Shown here one piece after another: positions 44,254 to 53,996 of a stretch of DNA of 60,620 nucleotides. Under the pieces are notes generated by a model. The model made no database searches. It was not told the DNA's origin and saw only the letters and a program-made list of their open reading frames with translations. Origin of the DNA: an uncultured Lachnospiraceae bacterium (GTDB lineage Bacteria > Bacillota > Clostridia > Lachnospirales > Lachnospiraceae); NCBI GenBank assembly GCA_947168905.1, contig CAMVNR010000004.1, forward strand, positions 1 to 60,620, read 5' to 3'. Every line of letters begins with the position of its first letter. The stretch's first letter is position 1. Made by a program: the position numbers and the translations under genes.

Positions 44254-46307
44254 AGGAACTTCTGTACGGAGCGGCGTATTACGATGAATATATGCCGGAA
44301 GAGCGTCTGGAAAAGGACGTCGAAATGCTGAAAAAAGCGAATATGAATGTTGTCCGGATTGCTGAATCCACCTGGTCGACGCTGGAACCAAGAGATGGGG
44401 AATTCGATTTTACATCGGTGGACAGGGTGCTTGAAGCCATGCACCGCGGCAATATTCACGTCATCGTCGGGACGCCGACCTATGCGGTTCCCTCCTGGCT
44501 TGTGAAGAAGGATCCGGATGTGCTTGCGACGACAACAAGAGGCCGCGGACTGTACGGCCCGCGTCAGATCATGGATATAACGAACCGGACGTATCTGTTC
44601 CATGCCGAGCGGGTCATCCGGGAGCTGATTTCGCATGTGGCGGGACATCCGGCAGTCATCGGTTATCAGCTCGACAATGAGACAAAGCATTATGATACGG
44701 CAGGTCCTGAGGTCCAGGAGGCTTTTGTCGGCTATTTGAAGGAAAAGTTCAGCGGGGATATCGAGAAAATGAACGCGGCTTTCGGCTTGAATTACTGGTC
44801 GAATGCCGTGCATGACTGGAAGGATTTTCCGGATGTGAGGAATACGATCAACGCCTCCCTCTGGGGTGAATTCGAGAAATTCCGCCGCAAACTCGTGACA
44901 GATTTCCTGGCCTGGCAGTCGGCGATTGTGAATGAGTACCGGCGGGAAGACCAGTTCATTACGCACAATTTCGATTTTGACTGGCGCGGATACAGCTACG
45001 GACTCCAGCCGGCACTGAACCATTTCGCGGCGTCGAAGGCGCTGACAACGGCCGGCTGCGATATTTATCATCCGACGCAGGACCATCTGACGGGGCTGGA
45101 AATCAGCTTCGGCGGAGCGCTGAATTATTCTCTGAAAAAGAAAAACTACCTGATCCTCGAGACCGAAGCACAGGGCTTCCCGCAGTGGACGCCGTATGAC
45201 GGACAGCTTCGGCTTCAGGCTTTTTCCCACATCGGCTCCGGGGCATCGATGGTCGAATACTGGCACTGGCATTCCCTGCATAATGCTTTCGAGACCTACT
45301 GGAAAGGTGTGCTTTCGCATGATTTTTCGGAGAACAAGGTGTATCGGGAGGCCTGCACCGTCGGCGCGGATTTTAAGAGGCTGTCAGGGGAACTGACTGG
45401 ACTGAAGAAGGAGTACCGTATCGCATTCCTTGTGTCCAATGCGTCGCTGACGGCTCTTGAGAGAATGCGTTCCGGCGGAAACGTGCAGTATAATGAAGTG
45501 CTGATGTCCTGGTACCGGGCGCTTTACGAGATGAATTACGAGTGCGCCTTCGTATATGCGGATGAAGAAGAAAGCGCCTCTGCGGCAGATGAAAAAGCGC
45601 ACGAGAACGCGCTGTATTCGGAGCTGAAGGAATACGCGGCGCTGTTCGTTCCGGCGCTTTACGCTGCTTCCGACGGGACAATCCGGGCGGTAAAACGCTT
45701 TACGGAAGAGGGCGGCCTGCTGGTATCCGGATTTAAATCCTTCTTTACGGACGAAAATACGAAGGTCCGGCATGACGCACAGCCGTACGGAATGACAGAT
45801 GTTTTCGGACTGAGCTATAATCAGTTTTCGATGGCTGAAAACCTGAAGCTTTCGGACAATGGCGCAGGACTTCTTCAGGGCACAGAGGAAGCGGAGGGCT
45901 TCTTTGAATGCCTGATTCCGGAAGCCGGAAAGACGGTACTTTCCTATGATCACGAGAACTGGGGGCAGTATGCTGCGGTTGTGGAGAACTGCTTCGGAAA
46001 AGGCTGTGCGCTTTATCTTGGCTGCGGAATGAAAGAGTCCGTGCTGAAAGCGCTGTTTGCCGGCGCTCTTCAGAAAGCCGGCGTTTTACCGGTGCTTAAG
46101 GAAGCGGCTTTCCCCCTGATCGCGAAGAAGGCAGTTTCCGCAGCGGGAAAGGAGCTCCTCTTCATATATAATTACAGTAAAGCTCCTGTAGAAGCTGTCT
46201 GCCCCGAGGGCAGTTACACGGAACTTCTTTCCGGAAATGTTATGACGGGCGGCAGCAGGATGATGCTTGACCGCTGGGGCTTTGTCATCCTGAGGAAGGA
46301 CGGCTGA
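44250..46307 (+). CDS. GH42 family beta-galactosidase
   Basis: GH42 beta-galactosidases release terminal galactose from beta-linked oligosaccharides. The 685-residue product has the N-terminal barrel with GYQLDNET (acid/base Glu144) and LILETEAQGFPQWTP (nucleophile probably Glu304). It then has the amidotransferase-like trimerisation domain (about 400-610) and a C-terminal small beta domain. There is no signal peptide, so it works in the cytoplasm. It is translationally coupled to the upstream lipoprotein. Confidence 0.92.
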   Translation: MKELLYGAAYYDEYMPEERLEKDVEMLKKANMNVVRIAESTWSTLEPRDGEFDFTSVDRVLEAMHRGNIHVIVGTPTYAVPSWLVKKDPDVLATTTRGRGLYGPRQIMDITNRTYLFHAERVIRELISHVAGHPAVIGYQLDNETKHYDTAGPEVQEAFVGYLKEKFSGDIEKMNAAFGLNYWSNAVHDWKDFPDVRNTINASLWGEFEKFRRKLVTDFLAWQSAIVNEYRREDQFITHNFDFDWRGYSYGLQPALNHFAASKALTTAGCDIYHPTQDHLTGLEISFGGALNYSLKKKNYLILETEAQGFPQWTPYDGQLRLQAFSHIGSGASMVEYWHWHSLHNAFETYWKGVLSHDFSENKVYREACTVGADFKRLSGELTGLKKEYRIAFLVSNASLTALERMRSGGNVQYNEVLMSWYRALYEMNYECAFVYADEEESASAADEKAHENALYSELKEYAALFVPALYAASDGTIRAVKRFTEEGGLLVSGFKSFFTDENTKVRHDAQPYGMTDVFGLSYNQFSMAENLKLSDNGAGLLQGTEEAEGFFECLIPEAGKTVLSYDHENWGQYAAVVENCFGKGCALYLGCGMKESVLKALFAGALQKAGVLPVLKEAAFPLIAKKAVSAAGKELLFIYNYSKAPVEAVCPEGSYTELLSGNVMTGGSRMMLDRWGFVILRKDG

Positions 46308-46343
46308 TAAATAGGGCAGAAAGAGATAGTTGCGGGGCACAGA

Positions 46344-49300
46344 ATGGCGCTGACGATACTTTACGGGTCATCAGTATCCGTTAAAAACGAATACATGCTG
46401 GATACGATCCTCCGGGAGGCCGAAAAGCACCCGGAGTATTCGTATGCCGTGCTCGTGCCGGAGCAGGCGAGCCTGTATACGCAGGAAGAGATGGTCCGGC
46501 GATCGAAAAGGCATGCGCTCATGAATATCGATGTCCTGACCTTCAACCGGCTCGCATACCGCGTGTTTGGCGACCTCGGCGAAAAAAGTCAGCAGATGAT
46601 CGATGATAACGGAAAACTGATGCTGCTTCGGCTGGTGGCAAAAGAGCTTGAGGACGAACTGGTTGTGCTCCGGAAAAATCTGAATAAGCAGGGCTTTTTG
46701 ACGGAGCTTAAATCACTGTTTTCAGAGTTTTCGGAATACAATGTAACGCCGGACAAACTGTCTGAAAGCGCGGCAAAGCTTTCTTCCCACCCGGCGCTTC
46801 AGAGAAAGCTTTCGGAGCTGTCGCTCCTTTACAGGGCGTTTCTAAGACGGCTTCACCAGAATTATGAAATGGCCGAGGAGCGCCTTTCCCGCCTTGCCCG
46901 CTGCATGGACCGCTGGCAGCCGGCATCAGACACCGTTTTTTCGCTGACCGGCTTTACAGGCTTTACGCCGCCGCAGGAAGCGGTGCTCTCATCACTTCTT
47001 GAGAGCGCCCGGGAAATCATTCTGACAGCGGATCTTGGAAGCGGGTGTACGCTTTATGAGCAGCGGGAGGAGGATGACCTCTTCCACATGACCTACACCA
47101 TGTGCAGCCGGATGAAGGAAGCGGCAATCAAAAAGGGCCTTCCGATCCGGGAGGAAACCATTACGGAAACGGCGGGGATTTCCGGGAGCATTCTAAAGAT
47201 TGAAGCCGGACTTTTCCGGCACCCGGAAAAGGTGTTCCCGGAGGGCGGAGAAGGAATACGGGTTCTTTCTGCAGACACGCCGGAAGCGGAAGTACGGGTA
47301 TTGATCGGTGAAATCCTGAGGCTCCTTCGTTCGGGCATGCGGCTCAGGGACATGGCGGTTATTTCGGGAAATCCGTCCTGCTACCACGAAGAAATTGAGG
47401 ATAAAATGCGCGAGCTGTCGCTGCCGGTCTTTTTTGACGAGACCCGCGCTTTGACAGAGAACCCGCTGTTCCGGCTGGTAACGGAGCTGCTGGATGTCTT
47501 TGAGGAATCGTATTCTTTCGAGTCCGTCATCACCCTTCTGAAAAACCCGCTGTATATCAGGTATCTTGACCGGCAGCTGAAGGAGTCGAAAGACGGGCTC
47601 AGTGCGTACGACCGGGTCTGCGAGTTCGAAAACTTCTGCCTTGCTCGCGGTGTGCGCGGGAAAAACCGTTTTGAAAAAGCCTTTACCGGGCGCTACCGCC
47701 GTTTTGAGGCTTCCCGCCTTCCTGCGGTCAATGAACTGAGGGAAGAAGCGCTGGCGCCGGTTTTTATACTGCACGAAGGACTGATGAAGCGGGGAGCGCC
47801 GGTCTTCCGGCGGATCGAAGCCCTGCGGGAATTTCTCGCTTCTCTGAATACCGAAGAGGAAATGAAGGCGCTTTCGGAAGCGGAAGAGCGCCTGGATCTT
47901 TCGCGGGAGTATGCAGGAAGCGAAGCGCTTCTTATGGATTTCTTTGAAAAGACCGCAGCGCTTCTTCATGATGAGGTGCTGCCCTTTGAGGCTTTTTCCG
48001 AGCTGATGAGGAGCGGCATTGCATCGCTTCGCATGGGACTTGTGCCGCCGTCCAGGGATGAGCTTCTCGTCGGAGATCTGATGCGGACGCGGCTGCAGGG
48101 AATTCGTCATCTTTTTGTTATCGGCGCGAATGAAGGCCTGCTTCCTTCTCTGAAGGAAAGCGGCGGACTTTTATCGGATTCCGACAGAGAAATCCTCGGG
48201 GAAGCCTCGGTCATTTTAAGTCCGACGGCCCGGGAAGAGAGCTTTTTTGCGCCCTTCTATCTGTACAGACTGTTTACCGGAGCTAAAGAGAGCGTGACGG
48301 TGATCTATGCCCATTCCGACGGAAGCGGAAGAAGCCTGAATCCGGCGCCTGTTGTGGGGAAGCTTCTGCGGCTTTTCCCGAAGCTCTCCATAGAAACGCA
48401 GACTGTCTGCGCCGAAGCCGTCGAAACCGCGCAGGACGGACTTCTGTACACAGCCGGCCGGTTCCGGGAAAGCTTTTTCGAGGAGGGAAAAACCCCGCTT
48501 CAGGAGGGGGACTGGGCGCTTGCATCCTGGCTTTTCGAAAACCCGGACAGCAGGAAGAGCCTGAAGTCCATTCTGGAAGCCGCAGCATTTCGCTACCAGC
48601 CGGAGAGGCTCTCGGAAGAAAGCGCCTCGGCGCTTTTCGGCGGAGCCGTCCAGGAATCCGTATCGCGGCTCGAAAAATATGCAGCCTGCCCGTTCTCGCA
48701 TTTCTTAAGCTATGGTCTGATGCTGTCGGAAAGGCCGGAATACCAGGTCGACAGAGCGGATCTCGGGACAATTCTCCACGACTGTATCAACCGCTTCTTT
48801 GAAATGATGAATCAAAAGAAGCTTCGCTTTGACGGACTTTCGGAGCCTGTTTTAGCGGGGCTCTCTGAAGCGGCCGTGCAGGCAGTCACGGAAGAATACG
48901 GGGAAGGACTGATGCAGGACAGCGCCAGGAACCGTTATCTTATCGTTCGCGTCAGCCGTCTTGTCGCGCGGACGGTCGCTGTCCTGAAAAAACAGTGGGA
49001 GGCGGGAGATTATGATGAAACGGAAACAGAAGTGCCGTTCGGGCTCGGATATCCGTTTATGCCTGTCCGCCTCAGCCCCGTAAACCGGGCGGATCTTTTC
49101 CTTCAGGGCCGGATTGACCGGATGGATCTTTCCAGACGCAGCGAAGGAATCTATGTTAAAATCATCGATTATAAGTCCGGGAAAAAGAGCCTCGATTATA
49201 CGAAAATCTGGTACGGGCTGCAGCTGCAGCTTCTGTTATATCTGGAAGCCGCGAAGAGCGGTCTTTCAGCAGCAAACCCCGGAAGGGAAATCATTCCGGC

Positions 49301-49766
49301 GGGCGTGTATTATTATCACATTGACGATCCGATGGTCGATGCAAAGGATGAAAAAGAGGCGGAGGAACTGATTGAGAAGAGCCTGCAGCTTTCCGGGCTG
49401 ACCAATTCCTCTCCGGAAGCCATTCGGCTGATCGACCGGGAGTTTTCCGGCAGTTCTTCTGTTGTCGCTTCACTCAGAATAAAGAAGGATGGGAGCTTTT
49501 ACGACTATGCCAAAGTGGCGACAGGGCAGGAGCTTCAGCGTGCTGCAGCTTTTTCGCGTAAAAAAGCGGAGGAAATCGTCGGGGAAATGCTTTCTGGCGA
49601 GGTCGGAGTGCAGCCGTACCGGTACGGAGAGGAAACGGCGTGCAGCTATTGTCCATACCGGAGTGTCTGCGGGTATGACGAGAGAATTCCCGGGTATCGT
49701 ATGCGGCGGCTGAAGAAAAAGGAGCTGAAGGATCTTTCGGAGGATGAACATGAAGTGGACACCTGA
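46344..49766 (+). CDS. addB: ATP-dependent helicase/nuclease AddAB, subunit AddB
   Basis: AddB pairs with AddA to process double-strand breaks and load RecA, the Firmicute equivalent of RecBCD. The 1140-residue product has the C-terminal RecB-type nuclease (IIDYKSGKKS, LQLLLYLEA) and four cysteines of the AddB iron-sulfur cluster: one in AACPFSHFLS and three in CSYCPYRSVCGYD (CX2CX5C). The N-terminal nucleotide site reads GSSVSVKN, which departs from the GxxGxGK(S/T) form of B. subtilis AddB, so ATP binding there is probably lost. It overlaps addA by 23 bases. Confidence 0.94.
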   Translation: MALTILYGSSVSVKNEYMLDTILREAEKHPEYSYAVLVPEQASLYTQEEMVRRSKRHALMNIDVLTFNRLAYRVFGDLGEKSQQMIDDNGKLMLLRLVAKELEDELVVLRKNLNKQGFLTELKSLFSEFSEYNVTPDKLSESAAKLSSHPALQRKLSELSLLYRAFLRRLHQNYEMAEERLSRLARCMDRWQPASDTVFSLTGFTGFTPPQEAVLSSLLESAREIILTADLGSGCTLYEQREEDDLFHMTYTMCSRMKEAAIKKGLPIREETITETAGISGSILKIEAGLFRHPEKVFPEGGEGIRVLSADTPEAEVRVLIGEILRLLRSGMRLRDMAVISGNPSCYHEEIEDKMRELSLPVFFDETRALTENPLFRLVTELLDVFEESYSFESVITLLKNPLYIRYLDRQLKESKDGLSAYDRVCEFENFCLARGVRGKNRFEKAFTGRYRRFEASRLPAVNELREEALAPVFILHEGLMKRGAPVFRRIEALREFLASLNTEEEMKALSEAEERLDLSREYAGSEALLMDFFEKTAALLHDEVLPFEAFSELMRSGIASLRMGLVPPSRDELLVGDLMRTRLQGIRHLFVIGANEGLLPSLKESGGLLSDSDREILGEASVILSPTAREESFFAPFYLYRLFTGAKESVTVIYAHSDGSGRSLNPAPVVGKLLRLFPKLSIETQTVCAEAVETAQDGLLYTAGRFRESFFEEGKTPLQEGDWALASWLFENPDSRKSLKSILEAAAFRYQPERLSEESASALFGGAVQESVSRLEKYAACPFSHFLSYGLMLSERPEYQVDRADLGTILHDCINRFFEMMNQKKLRFDGLSEPVLAGLSEAAVQAVTEEYGEGLMQDSARNRYLIVRVSRLVARTVAVLKKQWEAGDYDETETEVPFGLGYPFMPVRLSPVNRADLFLQGRIDRMDLSRRSEGIYVKIIDYKSGKKSLDYTKIWYGLQLQLLLYLEAAKSGLSAANPGREIIPAGVYYYHIDDPMVDAKDEKEAEELIEKSLQLSGLTNSSPEAIRLIDREFSGSSSVVASLRIKKDGSFYDYAKVATGQELQRAAAFSRKKAEEIVGEMLSGEVGVQPYRYGEETACSYCPYRSVCGYDERIPGYRMRRLKKKELKDLSEDEHEVDT

Positions 49767-52700
49767 ACAGCAGCGGGTAATCGATGCCAGGAACAGGAAT
49801 CTGCTGGTCTCGGCGGCGGCTGGCTCCGGGAAGACGGCCGTACTGGTTGAGAGAATTCTCGGACTCGTGCTCGATCCGGAGCATCCGGTGGATATTGACC
49901 GGCTGCTGGTCGTAACTTTTACGAATGCGGCAGCCCAGGAGATGAAAAACCGCCTGTATCAGGCGCTCTCGGAGCGGGAGAGAACGGACCCGGAGAACCG
50001 TCACCTTCGCAGACAGCTGCAGCTGGTATTTCAGGCCCAGGTATGCACGATCGACAGCTTCTGCCTTTCCGTTCTGAGGAATTACCCGGAAGAGGCAGGA
50101 ATTGACCCCGGCTTCAGAATCATGGATCCGGGCGAAGAAAAGCTTCTCCAGAGCGATGTGATGGAGGAACTCTTCGAGGAAGAGTACGAAGCCTGTCATG
50201 AGGATTTTCTGAAGCTTCTGGAGGGCTTTTCCTCAGCAAAGAGCGATGAGGCGCTCTCTTCGCTGGTTTTATCGGTTTACCGCTTCAGCCGCAGCCATCC
50301 CTGGCCGGACCGGTGGCTTCAGGAGTGCATCGACCGGTGTGATATCCGTACGCCGGAGGAGCTTTTTGCTTCCGACTGGTGCAGCTGGTACCTTCATCAG
50401 GTGAAACTGAGGCTTCAGGCGCTCATTGACCAGACAGAAAAGCTGGTGCGCATGAGTACGACACCCCTGGTGCCGGAAAGCTTTGCCCGGACGTACAGAA
50501 TCGATGCCGAAAAGCTTCGGGAAGCGGGCAATTTCTCGGATTACCGGGAAGCAAGGGCGAAGATTTTCGCCATCAAGCTGGAACGTCAGCCGGTCGGAAG
50601 CAAAAAGGGCTATGACGAAACGCTGCAGACAAGAATTAAAGAAAAGCGCGGGCTTATAAAGAAGCGTCTGGAACGTTTCCAGGAAGGGTTTGCCTTAAGC
50701 GAACAGGAAATTCTTTCCGAGATCTGCGTCACCTCGGGAACTATATCCACGCTTGTCCGGCTGGTCCGCCGCTATGCGGAGCTTTACGCGGCAGCGAAAG
50801 CGGCAAAAGGGATCGCCGACTTCTCGGATATCGAACACATTGCGCTTTCGATACTGTACAAAGACGGGGAGAGAAGTGCCGCAGCGCGCGAACTGTCCGG
50901 GCGATTTCATGAAATTATGATCGACGAGTACCAGGACTCCAACCGCGTGCAGGAAGAGATCCTGACGGCGGTTTCCAGGGCTTCGGACGGAGAAAATAAT
51001 ATTTTCATGGTTGGCGATATGAAGCAGAGTATTTACCGCTTCCGGATGGCCGACCCCTCGCTTTTTACCGAAAAATATAAAAGCTACAGCCGGGAGAACG
51101 GCCCGAAGCAGCTGATTGAGCTGTCCCGGAATTTCAGGAGCCGGAAGGAAATCACGAGAACTGCCAATTGGTTTTTCTTCCAGCTGATGCAGGAAGCTGT
51201 CGGAGGCATCGAATACAGCCTGCACACCGCGCTCTATCCCGGCGCCGATTTTCCGGAAGTGAAAATCTCCGGGAAAGATCCGTACCGAAGTGAAATTCTT
51301 CTGGCCGGAATGCAGGACGCGCCGGAGGACTGTTCGAAGCAGGAGGCCGAGGCGCTCCTTATCGCGGATAAGATCCACGAGCTGGTATCGGAGAAGTTTC
51401 CGGTTGCGAAAAGAGATGTGGACGGAACGGTTACGACGCGTCCCGCCGAATATAAAGATATCGTGATTCTGCTGCGTACGGCGGCGGGCTGGGACACAGT
51501 TTTTCAGCAGGTCCTGGAGGAGCAGGGAATCCCGGTGTATGTGGAGAGCCGTTCGGGTTATTTTGACGCGCCGGAAGTACGGCTGGTGCTGAATATTCTG
51601 TCGGTCATCGATAACCCGATGAATGACATCCCGCTGGCAGCGGTGCTGAATTCCCGGTTCTTCGGCTTTACGGCGGAGGATCTTGCCCGGATTCATACCT
51701 CCGGACAGGGAAAAAGGCCCGGAAATGGACTGTACGGAGAGCTTCTTTCTTATGAGGGCGATGAGGCGCTTATGGAAAGAATCCGGGCGTTCTTCACTGC
51801 GATCGCAGGATGGAGAAGAGCTTCCTCAAAACTTTCGCTGTCCATGCTTCTTAGGCAGATTTACCGGGAGACGGGCATTCTATCTTATGTGCTTGCGCTT
51901 CCTTCCGGACGGAGGCGGGAGGCGAATCTGCGCGCGCTTCTTACGAAGGCCGCGAATTTTGAAAACACCTCCTACCACGGGATTTTCCACTTTATCCGGT
52001 ATGTGGACAAGCTTCGGAAATATGAAGCGGACGAAGGCGAACAGAATACTTCCGGCGAGAATGACAATGTGGTCCGGCTGATGACGATTCATAAGTCCAA
52101 GGGGCTGGAGTTCCCGATCGTCTTCCTTTCCGGAGCGTCGAAGCCCTTTAATACGCAGGACAGCAAAAACCGTATCATTCTGCATCAGGATTACGGAATT
52201 GCCGCGGATATCGCCGATCCGGAGCGTAGAATCCGGAAGAAGAGCTTTATGCGGGAGGTTTTTTCAGAGAAGAACCGTGTCGAAACCCTCGGGGAAGAGC
52301 TGCGGGTGCTCTATGTGGGAATGACCCGGGCAAAGGAAAAGCTGTTTGTCACCGGGACGATTCCGGACGAGGAGAAGTTTGACGCGCTGACGGGTGAAAT
52401 CGACGAAGTGCCGGAGCGCTTAAGCTACGGGGAACTGACCGGGGCGGACTGCGTACTCTCCTGGCTTCTTCCGGCGGTGAGGACTTCCGGTCCGATGGAC
52501 ATCCGCCTGGTAGCCGGTACAGAGATTTCGGGACGGATAAAAGAAAGACAGGCCGTTCGGGAACTGGATTATACGCTGCTTCAGAGCCTGGTGGAAAGCG
52601 CCGCAAAAAAGGAAAACGCTTTCCGGAAAAGCTATGACGAGCGCTTTTCTTTCAGATATGACAGCGTGCTCAGCCGCGTGTATTCCAGCATTTCCGTGTC

Positions 52701-53313
52701 AGCGCTTAAAGCGGCCGGGCAGAGAGAGGAAGAAGAACGAATGGAAGCATTCCTCTTTGACGACCGTCCGGAAGAAGAGCGAAAGGAAGGCATTACGGGA
52801 ATCAGCGGCAGGGAGCGCGGAACACTCTACCACCGCGTGATGGAGAAAATCGACCCGCATCGCGCTGTCAAAGCGCAGCTTGATGAGTGGGAAGAGAGCG
52901 GCGTGCTTTCGCATGAGGAACGCCGGCTTCTGTACCCTCCGAAAATCGAGGCTTTCTTTACTTCGGATCTCGGAAAGCGCTTTATTCAGGCGCTGGATAA
53001 GAGCAGGGGCTTCCGTGAACGGCAGTTTATCATAGGAATTCCTGCAGAAACGGTCTATCCTGAGCTTTCCTGCCGTCCGGAAGGCAAAGAACAGATGATG
53101 CTCCAGGGCATCGTCGATCTCTACTTTGAAGAGGAAGACGGACTTGTCGTCGTGGATTACAAGACGGACCGTGTGGATGCAGAAGAGGTGCTCGCATCCC
53201 GTTACCGGGTGCAGCTGGAATGGTACGAAAGGGCCCTTGAGCAGGCAACCGGCAAAAAAGTGAAGGAAAAATGGATCTGGTCCTTCGCGCTTGGAAAGGA
53301 GATCCGTATTTGA
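49744..53313 (+). CDS. addA: ATP-dependent helicase/nuclease AddAB, subunit AddA
   Basis: AddA is the UvrD-type 3'-5' helicase and nuclease of the AddAB complex. The 1189-residue product has Walker A SAAAGSGKTAVLVERIL near the start, motif II IMIDEYQDSN, motif III GDMKQSIYRFRMAD, motif V VRLMTIHKSKGLEFP, motif VI LYVGMTRAKEKL and the C-terminal RecB-type nuclease motif VVDYKTDRVD. The length and motif order are normal. The start lies within the end of addB. The next gene begins inside its stop codon region. Confidence 0.96.
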   Translation: MNMKWTPEQQRVIDARNRNLLVSAAAGSGKTAVLVERILGLVLDPEHPVDIDRLLVVTFTNAAAQEMKNRLYQALSERERTDPENRHLRRQLQLVFQAQVCTIDSFCLSVLRNYPEEAGIDPGFRIMDPGEEKLLQSDVMEELFEEEYEACHEDFLKLLEGFSSAKSDEALSSLVLSVYRFSRSHPWPDRWLQECIDRCDIRTPEELFASDWCSWYLHQVKLRLQALIDQTEKLVRMSTTPLVPESFARTYRIDAEKLREAGNFSDYREARAKIFAIKLERQPVGSKKGYDETLQTRIKEKRGLIKKRLERFQEGFALSEQEILSEICVTSGTISTLVRLVRRYAELYAAAKAAKGIADFSDIEHIALSILYKDGERSAAARELSGRFHEIMIDEYQDSNRVQEEILTAVSRASDGENNIFMVGDMKQSIYRFRMADPSLFTEKYKSYSRENGPKQLIELSRNFRSRKEITRTANWFFFQLMQEAVGGIEYSLHTALYPGADFPEVKISGKDPYRSEILLAGMQDAPEDCSKQEAEALLIADKIHELVSEKFPVAKRDVDGTVTTRPAEYKDIVILLRTAAGWDTVFQQVLEEQGIPVYVESRSGYFDAPEVRLVLNILSVIDNPMNDIPLAAVLNSRFFGFTAEDLARIHTSGQGKRPGNGLYGELLSYEGDEALMERIRAFFTAIAGWRRASSKLSLSMLLRQIYRETGILSYVLALPSGRRREANLRALLTKAANFENTSYHGIFHFIRYVDKLRKYEADEGEQNTSGENDNVVRLMTIHKSKGLEFPIVFLSGASKPFNTQDSKNRIILHQDYGIAADIADPERRIRKKSFMREVFSEKNRVETLGEELRVLYVGMTRAKEKLFVTGTIPDEEKFDALTGEIDEVPERLSYGELTGADCVLSWLLPAVRTSGPMDIRLVAGTEISGRIKERQAVRELDYTLLQSLVESAAKKENAFRKSYDERFSFRYDSVLSRVYSSISVSALKAAGQREEEERMEAFLFDDRPEEERKEGITGISGRERGTLYHRVMEKIDPHRAVKAQLDEWEESGVLSHEERRLLYPPKIEAFFTSDLGKRFIQALDKSRGFRERQFIIGIPAETVYPELSCRPEGKEQMMLQGIVDLYFEEEDGLVVVDYKTDRVDAEEVLASRYRVQLEWYERALEQATGKKVKEKWIWSFALGKEIRI

Positions 53314-53939
53314 AAAAGGGTAAGAAAATTTTGATTGCGGCAGCGCTCCTTCTGCTTCTTTTGGCACTGTGCGTGTTTGGAATCCGTGGGATGATGATGC
53401 TGTCGGCATCAGGAAAGATCCTGACGAACACACAGGAGCTTGCACAGAAACTGGAGGAAGGGGAGCCCTACGATGCGGTGATTGTGCTCGGAGCCGGCGT
53501 GTACCGGGACGGAACATTAAGCCCGATGCTTCGGTACCGGATGGAAAAAACCGTAGAGTGCTACGAAAGCGGGACAGTGAAAAAAGTTTTTGTCACCGGA
53601 GATCACCGGCTCGGCGAATATGACGAGGTTGACCATATGGTGGAATATCTGGTCGTCCACGGAGTACCGGAATCAGCGATCGAATTTGATTACGACGGCT
53701 TTTCCACCTACGAAAGCATGCAGCATGCCGCTGTAAACTTCGGAATCCGGCGGGCGGTGGTCGTAACTCAGAAATACCACCTGTACCGGGCAATGTATAT
53801 TGGGAAAGCCTATGGAATGGAGCTTGTCGGCTTGACAGCCGAAAACTGGCGCATGTCCACCGGGACGGTGATGCGAACCGTCCGGGAATGGGCTGCCTGT
53901 GTGAAGGATTTCTGGTACTGCCTTCGTGCGGCGGAATAA
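53310..53939 (+). CDS. SanA/YdcF-like DUF218 protein
   Basis: The DUF218 domain of this 209-residue protein contains DAVIVLGAGVYRDG (strand and glycine loop), the KKVFVTGDHRLGEYDEVDHM block and VVTQKYHLYRAMYIG. An N-terminal membrane helix (about 7-28) anchors it. Proteins like SanA, ElyC and YdcF affect envelope integrity, but their reactions are poorly known. The start is TTG at 53310, with AAAGGAG eight bases upstream, overlapping the addA stop; the ATG at 53271 has no ribosome site. Addition to the addBA transcript looks positional. Confidence 0.88.
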   Translation: MKKGKKILIAAALLLLLLALCVFGIRGMMMLSASGKILTNTQELAQKLEEGEPYDAVIVLGAGVYRDGTLSPMLRYRMEKTVECYESGTVKKVFVTGDHRLGEYDEVDHMVEYLVVHGVPESAIEFDYDGFSTYESMQHAAVNFGIRRAVVVTQKYHLYRAMYIGKAYGMELVGLTAENWRMSTGTVMRTVREWAACVKDFWYCLRAAE

Positions 53940-53996
53940 AGCGGTAGCCTTTCAGGAAAAACTGTGTTACAATAGGCGCGGGAGGAGATCTTTATT

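Noticed and set aside
44052-45320. Antisense open frame of 422 codons in the lipoprotein/GH42 region
   Set aside because: The GH42 reading frame has both catalytic glutamates, and the antisense product resembles nothing.
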